Assembly: GCA_045531905.1 (NCBI GenBank)
Contig: JAZSEY010000016.1
Span: 1 to 35,487 of the forward strand
Source of the DNA: RGIG6919 sp045531905
Lineage (GTDB): Bacteria > Bacillota > Clostridia > Lachnospirales > Lachnospiraceae
Length of the DNA stretch: 35,487 nt
Reading direction: 5' to 3'
A program made the position numbers and the translations under genes. Below, one piece after another: positions 8,084-15,740 of this stretch. Positions within the stretch are counted from its first letter, which is position 1. Every line of letters begins with the position of its first letter. The notes below the pieces were generated by a model, which was not told the origin of the DNA, made no database searches, and worked only from the letters and a program-made list of their open reading frames with translations.

Positions 8084-8112
8084 TTGTCAAATGTACGGTT
8101 TTCATGTAAAAT
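8084..8112 (+). promoter_or_regulatory. Promoter of the OPT transporter gene
   Basis: TTGTCA (8084-8089), a 17-base spacer and TAAAAT (8107-8112). It lies in the divergent gap between the sigma factor and the transporter, leaving an untranslated leader of roughly 75 bases before the ATG at 8195. No riboswitch-like fold was recognised in the leader. Confidence 0.65.
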
Positions 8113-8194
8113 GTTGAACTAGGGTGTTGTGCCTTTGAATTCTCACGTTTTGGGGTACAATATACAAAAAACTATAGAAAAGGAAAGAGAAAGT

Positions 8195-10159
8195 ATGAGT
8201 GACAAGACACAAGGTAACAATGAGTTTAAGCCTTTTGTGCCTGCCAACAAAACTATGCCAGAGCTTACAGTGACATCCATTCTTTTGGGTATCATTTTAG
8301 CTGTTGTCTTTGGAGGTGCAAATGCGTATTTGGGAGTGCGAGTAGGTATGACAGTATCTGCATCCATTCCGGCGGCAGTTATTTCCATGGGTATTGTGCG
8401 TTTTGTATTAAAGCGTGATTCTATTTTGGAAAATAATATGGTGCAGACAATCGGTTCTGCCGGTGAATCTGTAGCAGCAGGTGCGGTTTTTACATTGCCG
8501 GCATTATTTATGTGGGCAAAAGAATGGGGAACAGATACCCCAACGTTGCTTGAGATAGCAGTGGTTGCTTTTATTGGTGGTACATTAGGTATTTTATTTA
8601 TGGTTCCACTTAGAAAGGCATTGATTGTACAGGAACATGGTACACTTCCATATCCGGAAGGTACAGCCTGTGCTGAGGTATTGGTAGCTGGTGAGGAAGG
8701 TGGAGCAAAGGCTTCAACAGTATTTGCAGGTCTTGGTATTTCTGCAGTTTATAAGTTTATTGCAGACGGTTTGAAGCTATTCCCAAGTGAGATTCACTGG
8801 GAGATTCCTGTATATAAGGGATCTGGTATTGGTGCCGATGTATTACCTGCTTTATTAGGCGTTGGTTATATTTGTGGACCTAAGATTTCCTCTTATTTAT
8901 TTGCAGGTGGAACACTTGGTTGGTTTGTATTAATGCCACTTATCGTATTGTTTGGTTCGAATCTGACATTGTTCCCTGCTGATGTACCGATTTCAGAGTT
9001 ATATGCGACAGGTGGCTCTTTCGCTATCTGGTCTAATTACATTAAGTATATTGGTGCCGGTGCAGTAGCCTGTGGTGGTATTATGAGTTTGATTAAGTCA
9101 TTACCATTGATTATTAAGACCTTTGGTGAGGCAATCAAAGGATTCGGTAAAGGTGCTAAGACAGAGGAACGTACTAACCAAGATTTGGATATCCGTATCA
9201 TTGTTGGAGGTATTGTTGTATTAGCATTGGCTATCTGGTTAGTACCAATTATCCCAATCAATTTATTTGGTGCATTTATTATAGTTGTTTTTGGTTTCTT
9301 CTTCGCTACTGTATCTTCCAGAATGGTAGGTCTTGTTGGAAGTAGTAACAACCCAGTATCAGGTATGACTATTGCAACATTATTGGTTGCATCTCTTGCA
9401 TTACAGGCAACAGGCACAACCGGACACGAGGGTATGATAGCTGCTATCGCAATTGGTGGTGTAATTTGTATCGTAGCAGCCATTGCCGGTGATACATCAC
9501 AGGATTTAAAGACAGGATACATTCTTGGTTCTACCCCAAAGAAGCAGCAGATTGGTGAGTTGATTGGTGTGCTTGCATCTTCTCTTGCAATCGGCGGTGT
9601 TCTTTACTTGTTAGATACTGCATGGGGCTTTGAATCGACACAGCTTCCTGCACCACAGGCAACCTTGATGAAGATGATTGTTGAGGGTGTAATGGGTGGT
9701 AACCTTCCATGGTCCTTAGTTATCATTGGTGCTTTTATTGCAATCGTTGTTGAGGTGTTAGGTATTCCTGTGCTTCCATTTTCAATTGGTTTATATTTGC
9801 CAATTCACTTAAGTATTCCAATGATGATTGGTGGAATTGTAAGACTTGTTATCGAGAAAAAGAAGAACCTCGACGATAAGCAGAAGAAGGATGCTATTGA
9901 TAATGGTATTCTTTACAGCTCTGGTTTGATTGCAGGTGAAGGTTTGGTAGGTATTTTACTCGCTATCTTTGCGATTATTCCTATGAGTGGCAAAAAGACT
10001 TTAGGAGACGTTCTTGGTGGTTTCTTAACTGGTTTGATTCCAGCTCTATCTGATGCAAGTGTAGGTAATATTATTGGTGTCATTGCATTTGCAATCTTGA
10101 TTTGGACACTTTGGGCGTTCTGTTTCCGTAAGGATAAGGCTGCAAAGAAGGAGTCGTAA
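8195..10159 (+). CDS. OPT-family oligopeptide transporter
   Basis: The ATG at 8195 follows AAAAGGAAAG; an earlier in-frame GTG at 8129 lacks a site. The 654-residue membrane protein has about 15 hydrophobic segments. The conserved N-terminal stretch is TSILLGIILAVVFGGANAYLG, with glycine-rich loops (EHGTLPYPEGTACAEVL, GSSNNPVSGMTIA, AGDTSQDLKTGYILGSTP, IGLYLPIHLS) typical of prokaryotic OPT proteins. These proton-coupled symporters import peptides or, in some branches, metal-peptide complexes. The gene ends in TAA, followed with no gap by the GTG of a PqqD-like gene, so the two are translationally linked. The direct fusion of reading suggests the small protein serves this transporter or its substrate. 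Confidence 0.93.
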   Translation: MSDKTQGNNEFKPFVPANKTMPELTVTSILLGIILAVVFGGANAYLGVRVGMTVSASIPAAVISMGIVRFVLKRDSILENNMVQTIGSAGESVAAGAVFTLPALFMWAKEWGTDTPTLLEIAVVAFIGGTLGILFMVPLRKALIVQEHGTLPYPEGTACAEVLVAGEEGGAKASTVFAGLGISAVYKFIADGLKLFPSEIHWEIPVYKGSGIGADVLPALLGVGYICGPKISSYLFAGGTLGWFVLMPLIVLFGSNLTLFPADVPISELYATGGSFAIWSNYIKYIGAGAVACGGIMSLIKSLPLIIKTFGEAIKGFGKGAKTEERTNQDLDIRIIVGGIVVLALAIWLVPIIPINLFGAFIIVVFGFFFATVSSRMVGLVGSSNNPVSGMTIATLLVASLALQATGTTGHEGMIAAIAIGGVICIVAAIAGDTSQDLKTGYILGSTPKKQQIGELIGVLASSLAIGGVLYLLDTAWGFESTQLPAPQATLMKMIVEGVMGGNLPWSLVIIGAFIAIVVEVLGIPVLPFSIGLYLPIHLSIPMMIGGIVRLVIEKKKNLDDKQKKDAIDNGILYSSGLIAGEGLVGILLAIFAIIPMSGKKTLGDVLGGFLTGLIPALSDASVGNIIGVIAFAILIWTLWAFCFRKDKAAKKES

Positions 10160-10510
10160 GTGAAGAATAAAAAGAATTTTATGGATTTTGTTCCTGTTTG
10201 CAATCCGAAGTTTACTTGGGATGCAGATAAAACCGGTACCGTTACAGTCCATGTTGTGAATTATGGTTTCTTTAATTGGTTGGCACAAAAACTGTTTAAA
10301 AAACCTCGCATCAGCCATATTAAGTTAGACGAATATGGCAGTTATGTATGGCAACAAATGGATGGAGAGAGAAATGTGTATGACATTTCCCTGTTGGTAA
10401 CAGAGCATTTTGGAAAAGAAGCAGAACCGGTGGTAGACAGGTTGGTGAAATTCTTCCAGATTTTATATGAGAATAAATTTATTGGATATAAAAAAGTGTC
10501 TAGTAAATAG
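10160..10510 (+). CDS. PqqD-like peptide-binding protein (RiPP recognition element fold)
   Basis: The start is a GTG immediately after the OPT stop codon (TAA-GTG). The 116-residue protein has a lysine-rich start, a strand region (WDADKTGTVTVHVVN), an insert (FFNWLAQKLFKKPRISHIKLDEYGSYVWQQMDG) and the winged-helix part (NVYDISLLVTEHFGKEAEPVVDRLVKFFQILYENKFI) typical of PqqD-family domains. In PQQ and many RiPP pathways this fold binds a precursor peptide and presents it to a radical SAM enzyme. No precursor, radical SAM enzyme or peptidase is nearby, so its partner is unclear. Binding of a peptide handled by the upstream transporter is a guess. It ends at a strong terminator. Confidence 0.8.
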   Translation: MKNKKNFMDFVPVCNPKFTWDADKTGTVTVHVVNYGFFNWLAQKLFKKPRISHIKLDEYGSYVWQQMDGERNVYDISLLVTEHFGKEAEPVVDRLVKFFQILYENKFIGYKKVSSK

Positions 10511-10544
10511 GAAAAAGGGTAGCACAAAGTTGCTACCCTTTTTC
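10511..10544. terminator. Terminator of the OPT-PqqD operon
   Basis: A perfect 14-base stem, AAAAAGGGTAGCA paired with TGCTACCCTTTTT, with the 6-base loop CAAAGT. It begins at the PqqD stop codon and separates that operon from the speD promoter. Confidence 0.92.
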
Positions 10545-10545
10545 G

Positions 10546-10574
10546 TTGATATTATGTCGGAATAATGATATAAT
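10546..10574 (+). promoter_or_regulatory. Promoter of the speD-led operon
   Basis: TTGATA (10546-10551), a 17-base spacer and a consensus TATAAT (10569-10574), 34 bases before the speD ATG. No terminator is seen from here until 15523, so five genes may share this promoter. Confidence 0.75.
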
Positions 10575-10607
10575 TGCCTATATTTGTTATGTAGGTAGGG
10601 AGAGAAG

Positions 10608-10952
10608 ATGGCAAGCCAGTTTTTTGTTGATTTATATGGTTGTGATGACAGTGTCATCAATGACTTAGAAAAGATAAAGATGATAGCGCATGATGCCATT
10701 GAAAGTATAGGTGCTGATATTGTGGAAGAATGCTTTCATGAGTTTGCACCACAGGGCATAACATATATTGCAGTGATTAGCACCTCGCATTTTTCTGTAC
10801 ATACATGGCCTGAACATGGATATGCTGCAGTTGATATTTTTTCATGTGATGAAAAGGTTCCGGGTATGGTTGCAGAGAGATTGCAGAATGCTTTTGGTGC
10901 TAAGAAGAGTAAAGTGAGAGAGTTTGAAAGAGATATTGAGGGGAGGGAGTAA
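10608..10952 (+). CDS. speD: S-adenosylmethionine decarboxylase proenzyme, prokaryotic class 1B
   Basis: AdoMet decarboxylase makes the aminopropyl donor for spermidine. The 114-residue proenzyme has the expected short length. Its core reads STSHFSVHTWPE followed by YAAVDIFSC. By spacing, Ser60 is the residue that self-cleaves to the pyruvoyl group, His65 the processing residue, and Cys80 the catalytic acid; these match Ser63, His68 and Cys83 of the Thermotoga enzyme. The residue before the cleavage serine is Thr59, where Glu is usual. It is the first gene of the operon, starts after GGTAGGGAGAG and is followed by the DUF4178 gene 2 bases later. The membrane aminopropyltransferase-like protein two genes on is the obvious partner. 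Related proteins that decarboxylate arginine or ornithine instead are known. Confidence 0.92.
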   Translation: MASQFFVDLYGCDDSVINDLEKIKMIAHDAIESIGADIVEECFHEFAPQGITYIAVISTSHFSVHTWPEHGYAAVDIFSCDEKVPGMVAERLQNAFGAKKSKVREFERDIEGRE

Positions 10953-10954
10953 GA

Positions 10955-12106
10955 TTGGGATTTCCAATAGGTTCAAAAGTGATTGCGGACGGAGATGTCT
11001 ATGAGGTTCGTGGCAGGATTCAGTTTAGGAATCAGGAAGATGGCTGTACTTGGGATGAATATCGGTTGTTTTCTACGGAATTCCAAGCTGAACGTTGGTT
11101 AAGTGTTGACGAGACCTATAGAGAGTATTCGCTTTCTAAATTAGCGTGGCAAGTATCCACTATGGGATACCATAAGGTGGATGAAGGCGTGGCAGAAGTA
11201 GTTGCCGTATGGGGAGATGCTGATGCGGAAGTAGGCGATACGGTAGCATTTACAGAATATGAAGATATTACAGAAGAGAAGATTATTTCCATGGAATCCT
11301 GGGATGGTGAAAAGGAAACATCTACCGGATATTATCTGGATGCCCATGAATTTGGCCCATATAATGAATATGATGGAACGCCGTATGGTGGTTCTGATTT
11401 CAATTCTGGCGGATATATGTCAGGTGGTTATAGTTCAGGCGGCTATAACTCCGGTGGTACAAAAAAACGTTCGAAGACGATGACTACAGCTATTATGCTG
11501 CTGTTCCTTGTATGTAATTTTGGATTGCCAATTTTTGGTGTTTTCTTAGGTGCTTTTGGCTCGTCCAGCACTATTAAAAAGCATCTGGATAAGTCCAACT
11601 ATTTTACATATGTAACATCACTTACTGGTACGGGTGATAGTTCGAACGCAGATGTTTACAAATCCTCTCATGATTTGGATACTACAGTTCGATGGATTAT
11701 TGATGGTATAGACGGTAATACACAAAGCGTTCAACAGAATACAGAGGATGGCGACAATAGTGTTGCGATTTTAACCTCTAAGGAATATTGTTTAGTATAT
11801 GAATCAGAGGATAATGAAGTATTAGTGCAGGTATCATCTCGTAAATATGCATACGCGAATGATTCACAGCCATATCGTTCCAGAAGACGTACACATAGGT
11901 ATTATAGACGTTATTACTATTCCAATGCGTATTATTCAGATTCGTCATCGTATAGTAGTAAATATTCGTCACCATATAGTTCATTTTCGGATTCGACCAT
12001 TTCGTATAATAGTGCTGATACATACAGTACCTATTCAAGTAGCGTGAGACAAAGTAGCGTTAGTTCAAGATCATCATCTGGTGGCGGATTAAGTAGTGGT
12101 AAATAA
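10955..12106 (+). CDS. DUF4178 membrane protein with a Gly-rich linker and Ser/Tyr/Arg-rich tail
   Basis: The start is a TTG at 10955, 6-7 bases after GGGAGGGAG and just past the speD stop. The 383-residue protein has residues 1 to about 140 as a DUF4178 domain: PIGSKVIADGDVYEVRGRI, then DGCTWDEYRLF and ERWLSVDE, the repeated-strand 'property, W-E-Y, L-S-x-D' pattern. Next come a Gly/Tyr/Ser linker (SGGYxSGGYxSGG, about 150-170), Lys/Arg residues, one membrane segment (about 178-200) and an extracellular or cytosolic part of about 110 residues. The last 75 residues are almost only Ser, Tyr, Arg and Gly. DUF4178 function is unknown; the domain recurs next to DUF350 and polyamine enzymes. The tail looks disordered and may be a binding surface. 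Confidence 0.8.
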   Translation: MGFPIGSKVIADGDVYEVRGRIQFRNQEDGCTWDEYRLFSTEFQAERWLSVDETYREYSLSKLAWQVSTMGYHKVDEGVAEVVAVWGDADAEVGDTVAFTEYEDITEEKIISMESWDGEKETSTGYYLDAHEFGPYNEYDGTPYGGSDFNSGGYMSGGYSSGGYNSGGTKKRSKTMTTAIMLLFLVCNFGLPIFGVFLGAFGSSSTIKKHLDKSNYFTYVTSLTGTGDSSNADVYKSSHDLDTTVRWIIDGIDGNTQSVQQNTEDGDNSVAILTSKEYCLVYESEDNEVLVQVSSRKYAYANDSQPYRSRRRTHRYYRRYYYSNAYYSDSSSYSSKYSSPYSSFSDSTISYNSADTYSTYSSSVRQSSVSSRSSSGGGLSSGK

Positions 12107-12121
12107 TAGGAGGATTATATT

Positions 12122-12553
12122 ATGGAATTATTATTTGATATTTTATATGTTGCAGTGTATTCAGTAATTGGTATTATGTTAATGATTTTAGGAAACTTCC
12201 TGATTGACTTAATTGTACCTTGTCATTTCCCAACAGAGATTAAAAAGGGTAATACTGCGGTAGGTTGGCTCAGTGCAGGTTCTTTTATCGGTATCGGTAC
12301 TATTTTAAGAGCTGCTATTGCATCTCCAACAGCATCAGCAGTAGAAGAGTCATTGCTTGAAGGAATCATGGGAAGTGCACTTTACTTTGGTGTTGGTATT
12401 GTATTCTTCATGTTAGGTTATATTATTGTTAGTATGTTTAACAAGCAGTACAATTTAAATGATGAGATTGGCAATGGAAATGCTGCTGCCGGTATTATGG
12501 TATTTGGTATTTTTATAGGCCTTGCAATTGTAATTAGTGGAGTTATTCAATAA
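12122..12553 (+). CDS. DUF350 (YjfL-like) integral membrane protein
   Basis: The 143-residue protein has four predicted membrane segments (about 3-28, 45-65, 83-105 and 122-142). It shows two internal copies of the DUF350 pattern: KKGNTAVGWLSAGSFIGIGTIL and EIGNGNAAAGIMVFGIFIGLAIV, where the G-N-x-A-x-G element precedes a membrane helix. In Escherichia coli the DUF350 protein YjfL sits in a cluster with a DUF2491 protein and a glutathionylspermidine synthase-like ligase, again hinting at polyamine-linked chemistry. AGGAGG lies 8 bases before the ATG. Its stop codon shares one base with the start of the next gene (TAATG), so the two products are probably made together. Confidence 0.88.
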   Translation: MELLFDILYVAVYSVIGIMLMILGNFLIDLIVPCHFPTEIKKGNTAVGWLSAGSFIGIGTILRAAIASPTASAVEESLLEGIMGSALYFGVGIVFFMLGYIIVSMFNKQYNLNDEIGNGNAAAGIMVFGIFIGLAIVISGVIQ

Positions 12554-14058
12554 TGAAAAATTATAGATTGCTTATGTTGACCACCCTGATTATATCAGGG
12601 TGTTCTATTTGTTACGAATTGATTATCAGTGCGGTAAGTTCCTATCTGGTAGGAGATAGCACACTGCAATATTCCATTACCATAGGACTTTATATGTCGG
12701 CAATGGGATTAGGTTCGTATTTATCAAAGTTCATAAAGAAGAATCTGTTTGATTGGTTTGTGTTTGTGGAAATCAGTGTGGGTTTGATAGGTGGTGTCAG
12801 TTCGCTGGTTCTCTTCTTGGCGAATCTGCATTTGGATAGTTATCAAATTGTTATGTATTTGGAAATTATTGTCATTGGCACCTTTGTTGGTTTAGAGATT
12901 CCGCTGCTTACGCGAATTATTGAAGAGGGAGAAGAAAATCTGCGAGTAACCATATCCTCCATATTCAGTTTTGATTATATTGGTGGTTTGGTTGGTTCTA
13001 TTGCATTTCCGCTATTACTATTGCCACAGCTTGGTTATTTTGCTACGGCATTTCTTGTGGGAACCATGAATTTGGTTGCAGCCATGCTGATTGTGTTTAA
13101 GTATCAGACCCGCATTAGGAATGCTAGTGTTTATAAAGCACTGACGATATTGATATTGTCGGGAATGGTATGGGGAATGATTTTTTCGGAGAATATTTCT
13201 GAACATATTGAAGGCGGATTATACCGGGATAATGTTATCCTTTCAGAACATACAAAATACCAGCATATTGTTGTGACCAGACACAGAGATGATATTCGAT
13301 TATACTTGGATGGTAATGTGCAGTTTTGCTCCTTAGACGAATACCGTTATCATGAGGCTTTGGTGCATGTTCCTATGTCAAAGGCTGTGAAGCGAGAGCA
13401 GATATTGGTGCTGGGCGGTGGCGATGGCATGGCTGTGCGAGAATTGCTAAAGTATGATGAGGTAAAGCAGATTACTCTAGTTGATTTGGATGATGAAATG
13501 GTTGAGCTTTGTAGAACAGATTCCAATATTTCCAAACTTAATGAAAATGCGTTAGACAGTGAACGCTTGCAAGTTGTCATTGGAGATGCATACCGATTTT
13601 TAGAGGAAAATGAAGCAAAATACGATGTCATTATTGTGGATTTGCCAGATCCTAATAATGAATCATTAAATAAACTGTATTCCAATGTGTTTTATAGGCT
13701 TTGTGGTAATGCATTAAATCAGGACGGTATTTTAGCGGTGCAATCCACTAGTCCATATTATGCCACAGATGCTTTTTGGTGTATCAATAAGACTTTGGAA
13801 AGTGAAGGCTTTTACGTAAAACCATATCATTTGCAGGTACCTGCTTTTGGTGATTGGGGATTTAATCTAGCTTCTAAGCAGGAAATAGATGATAATTTTC
13901 ATATTCAGGTTGACACAAAGTACTTAAGTGATGATAATATAATGGCAATGTTCTCATTTGGAAAAGATGAGCAACCACTTGGTGCTATTGAGATAAATCG
14001 TTTATCTAAGCCAAAGTTGATGCAGTATTATGCGGAAGCAGTGAAGAATTGGGAATAA
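12553..14058 (+). CDS. Spermidine synthase-like aminopropyltransferase fused to a membrane domain
   Basis: The 501-residue protein has six or seven hydrophobic segments in residues 1 to about 215, then a soluble spermidine synthase fold. Diagnostic segments are SLDEYRYHEALVHVPM, LVLGGGDGMAVRELL (dcAdoMet-binding glycine loop), TLVDLDDEMVELC (acidic residue that binds the donor) and VDLPDPN, whose two Asp residues match the catalytic pair of DSSDP enzymes. So the active site looks intact, unlike degenerate homologues. With speD three genes upstream, it may transfer an aminopropyl group to a substrate at the membrane: putrescine, or a different acceptor delivered by its membrane domain. It overlaps the DUF350 stop by one base. 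Fused forms of about 500 residues are known but poorly characterised. Confidence 0.88.
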   Translation: MKNYRLLMLTTLIISGCSICYELIISAVSSYLVGDSTLQYSITIGLYMSAMGLGSYLSKFIKKNLFDWFVFVEISVGLIGGVSSLVLFLANLHLDSYQIVMYLEIIVIGTFVGLEIPLLTRIIEEGEENLRVTISSIFSFDYIGGLVGSIAFPLLLLPQLGYFATAFLVGTMNLVAAMLIVFKYQTRIRNASVYKALTILILSGMVWGMIFSENISEHIEGGLYRDNVILSEHTKYQHIVVTRHRDDIRLYLDGNVQFCSLDEYRYHEALVHVPMSKAVKREQILVLGGGDGMAVRELLKYDEVKQITLVDLDDEMVELCRTDSNISKLNENALDSERLQVVIGDAYRFLEENEAKYDVIIVDLPDPNNESLNKLYSNVFYRLCGNALNQDGILAVQSTSPYYATDAFWCINKTLESEGFYVKPYHLQVPAFGDWGFNLASKQEIDDNFHIQVDTKYLSDDNIMAMFSFGKDEQPLGAIEINRLSKPKLMQYYAEAVKNWE

Positions 14059-14070
14059 AATCATAAGAGG

Positions 14071-14100
14071 AAGGAGACAGGCCTTGAGCCTGAAAGAAAC
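14071..14100 (+). promoter_or_regulatory. Ribosome binding site separated from the NSS start by a small hairpin
   Basis: The strong site AAGGAG (14071-14076) lies 24 bases from the ATG, too far to work directly. Between them CAGGC (14078-14082) pairs with GCCTG (14088-14092) around a 5-base loop. Folding removes 15 bases and leaves about 9, the normal spacing. A weaker GAAAG is closer to the ATG. Confidence 0.5.
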
Positions 14101-15507
14101 ATGGAGAATAAGAAAAAAAGAAACTCATTTACGGGGTCAATAGGATTTGTTTTGGCGGCTGCCGGTAGTGCAGTTGGTTTAGGAAATATCTGGAGATTTC
14201 CATATTTGGCAGCAAAGGACGGCGGTGGATTGTTCTTGCTGGTGTATATTATTCTGGCAATTACATTTGGTTTTGCATTACTTACTTCTGAAATTGCCAT
14301 TGGTCGTAAAACAAAGCAAAGTCCTTTAACGGCCTATAGCAAGATAAAAAGTGGTTGGGGCTTTTTGGGAGTCTTGGCAGCATTGGTACCAGTCATTATT
14401 ATGCCTTATTACTGTGTAATCGGTGGATGGGTAGTTAAGTATTTCGTGGCATTTTTGACAGGAGAAGGCGTGGCAGCGGCAGAGGATGGTTATTTTACTG
14501 GATTCATCACTGCAGATGTATCTCCGATGATTTATTTGATGGTCTTTTTATTTGTTACTGCATTTATTGTGTTTAGAGGTGTAAATAAGGGTATTGAGTC
14601 ATCATCTAAGGTGATTATGCCAGTATTATTATTGTTAGTAGTGGGAATTGCTGTTTTTTCCATTACGATTAGTCATACAGATGCGAATGGTGTAACAAGA
14701 ACAGGTTTAGAAGGATTTAAGGTATATGTTATTCCGAATTTGGATGGCTTAACTGTGAAACAATTCTTCACGGTGCTTGTGGATGCTATGGGACAATTGT
14801 TCTTTAGCTTAAGTGTTGCCATGGGTATTATGGTTGCTTATGGTTCTTATGTAAAAGACGATGCAAACCTTGTAAAGTCTATTAACCAGATTGAGATTTT
14901 TGATACTGTTGTTGCTTTTTTGGCAGGTGTTATGGTTATCCCGGCAGTATATACATTTATGGGAACAGAAGGAATGCAGGCATCTGGACCTAGTTTGATG
15001 TTCGTGTCTTTGCCAAAGGTATTTGCGGCTATGGGACCTGCTGGCAATGTCATTGGTTGCATGTTCTTTGCAATGGTGTTGTTTGCTGCTATTACAAGTG
15101 CTATGTCGGTTATGGAAGCGGTTGTATCCAGCTTGATGGATAAGTTCCACTGGTCAAGAATGAAGGCTGCCACTATTGAGACAATGATTGCATTAATTGG
15201 TGGTATTGTGGTTTGTCTTGGCTATAACAAGTGGTACTTTGAATTAAAATTACCAAATGGTTCTGTAGGTCAGATTTTGGATATTATGGATTACATCAGT
15301 AATAGTGTTATGATGCCGATTGTAGCGATTGCTACTTGTATTTTGATTGGTTGGGTTGTAAAGCCTAAGACAGTTATTGATGAAGTGGAAAAGAGTGGTC
15401 ACAAGATGAGTCGTAGAACGCTTTACGTAATTATGATTAAAGTTGTGACTCCAATTCTATTAGCAGTATTATTGTTAAAGTCATTGGGAATTTTGACAAT
15501 GATTTAA
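14101..15507 (+). CDS. Neurotransmitter:sodium symporter (NSS/SNF family) amino acid transporter
   Basis: The 468-residue protein opens with the NSS signature: GSIGFVLAAAGSAVGLGNIWRFPYL is split here as GFVLAAAGSAVGLGN and IWRFPYLAAKDGGG, which form helix 1 with the sodium and substrate sites. About 11-12 hydrophobic segments follow, including the SLSVAMG region of helix 6 and the SAMSVMEAVVSSLMD region of helix 8. Bacterial members such as LeuT and MhsT import amino acids with sodium; the substrate here is not clear. It lies 42 bases after the membrane aminopropyltransferase with no terminator between, so it may belong to the speD operon and carry an amino acid or amine used there. It ends at the terminator at 15523. 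Confidence 0.93.
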   Translation: MENKKKRNSFTGSIGFVLAAAGSAVGLGNIWRFPYLAAKDGGGLFLLVYIILAITFGFALLTSEIAIGRKTKQSPLTAYSKIKSGWGFLGVLAALVPVIIMPYYCVIGGWVVKYFVAFLTGEGVAAAEDGYFTGFITADVSPMIYLMVFLFVTAFIVFRGVNKGIESSSKVIMPVLLLLVVGIAVFSITISHTDANGVTRTGLEGFKVYVIPNLDGLTVKQFFTVLVDAMGQLFFSLSVAMGIMVAYGSYVKDDANLVKSINQIEIFDTVVAFLAGVMVIPAVYTFMGTEGMQASGPSLMFVSLPKVFAAMGPAGNVIGCMFFAMVLFAAITSAMSVMEAVVSSLMDKFHWSRMKAATIETMIALIGGIVVCLGYNKWYFELKLPNGSVGQILDIMDYISNSVMMPIVAIATCILIGWVVKPKTVIDEVEKSGHKMSRRTLYVIMIKVVTPILLAVLLLKSLGILTMI

Positions 15508-15522
15508 ATAAGAGAGTTTGAT

Positions 15523-15573
15523 AGGAACTCTGAAAAAGTGACATAGTTGCTTTTTCGGAGTTCTTTCTTTTTG
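15523..15573 (+). terminator. Terminator of the speD-to-NSS operon
   Basis: AGGAACTCTGAAAAAG (15523-15538) pairs with CTTTTTCGGAGTTCT (15550-15564), with an 11-base loop, followed by TTCTTTTT. Confidence 0.8.
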
Positions 15574-15643
15574 TGCAATGTGTAGTGAAATTATTTTAAA
15601 TTTTCTGTTTGATTGTCGAATTGTGAGAAAATTGGTCATTTAG

Positions 15644-15670
15644 TTGCAAATGTTAAAAAAATGTTATAAT
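15644..15670 (+). promoter_or_regulatory. Promoter of the DUF6465 gene
   Basis: An extended -10 box, TG-T-TATAAT (15662-15670), preceded by TTGCAA (15644-15649) at a short 15-base spacing. The transcript would carry a leader of about 65 bases before the ATG at 15741. Confidence 0.6.
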
Positions 15671-15740
15671 ATCAGAGTTGACTTGAGATGAATTGCAGAA
15701 GGTACATATACATTAGTTCGGATGAAAAGGAGATTTGAAA

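Noticed and set aside
9037..9522. A 161-codon minus-strand frame inside the OPT gene.
   Set aside because: It is a shadow of a biased membrane-protein gene; no start signals.
10160..10510. RiPP biosynthesis cluster around the PqqD-like gene.
   Set aside because: No precursor peptide, radical SAM enzyme, cyclodehydratase or dedicated protease is in the window.
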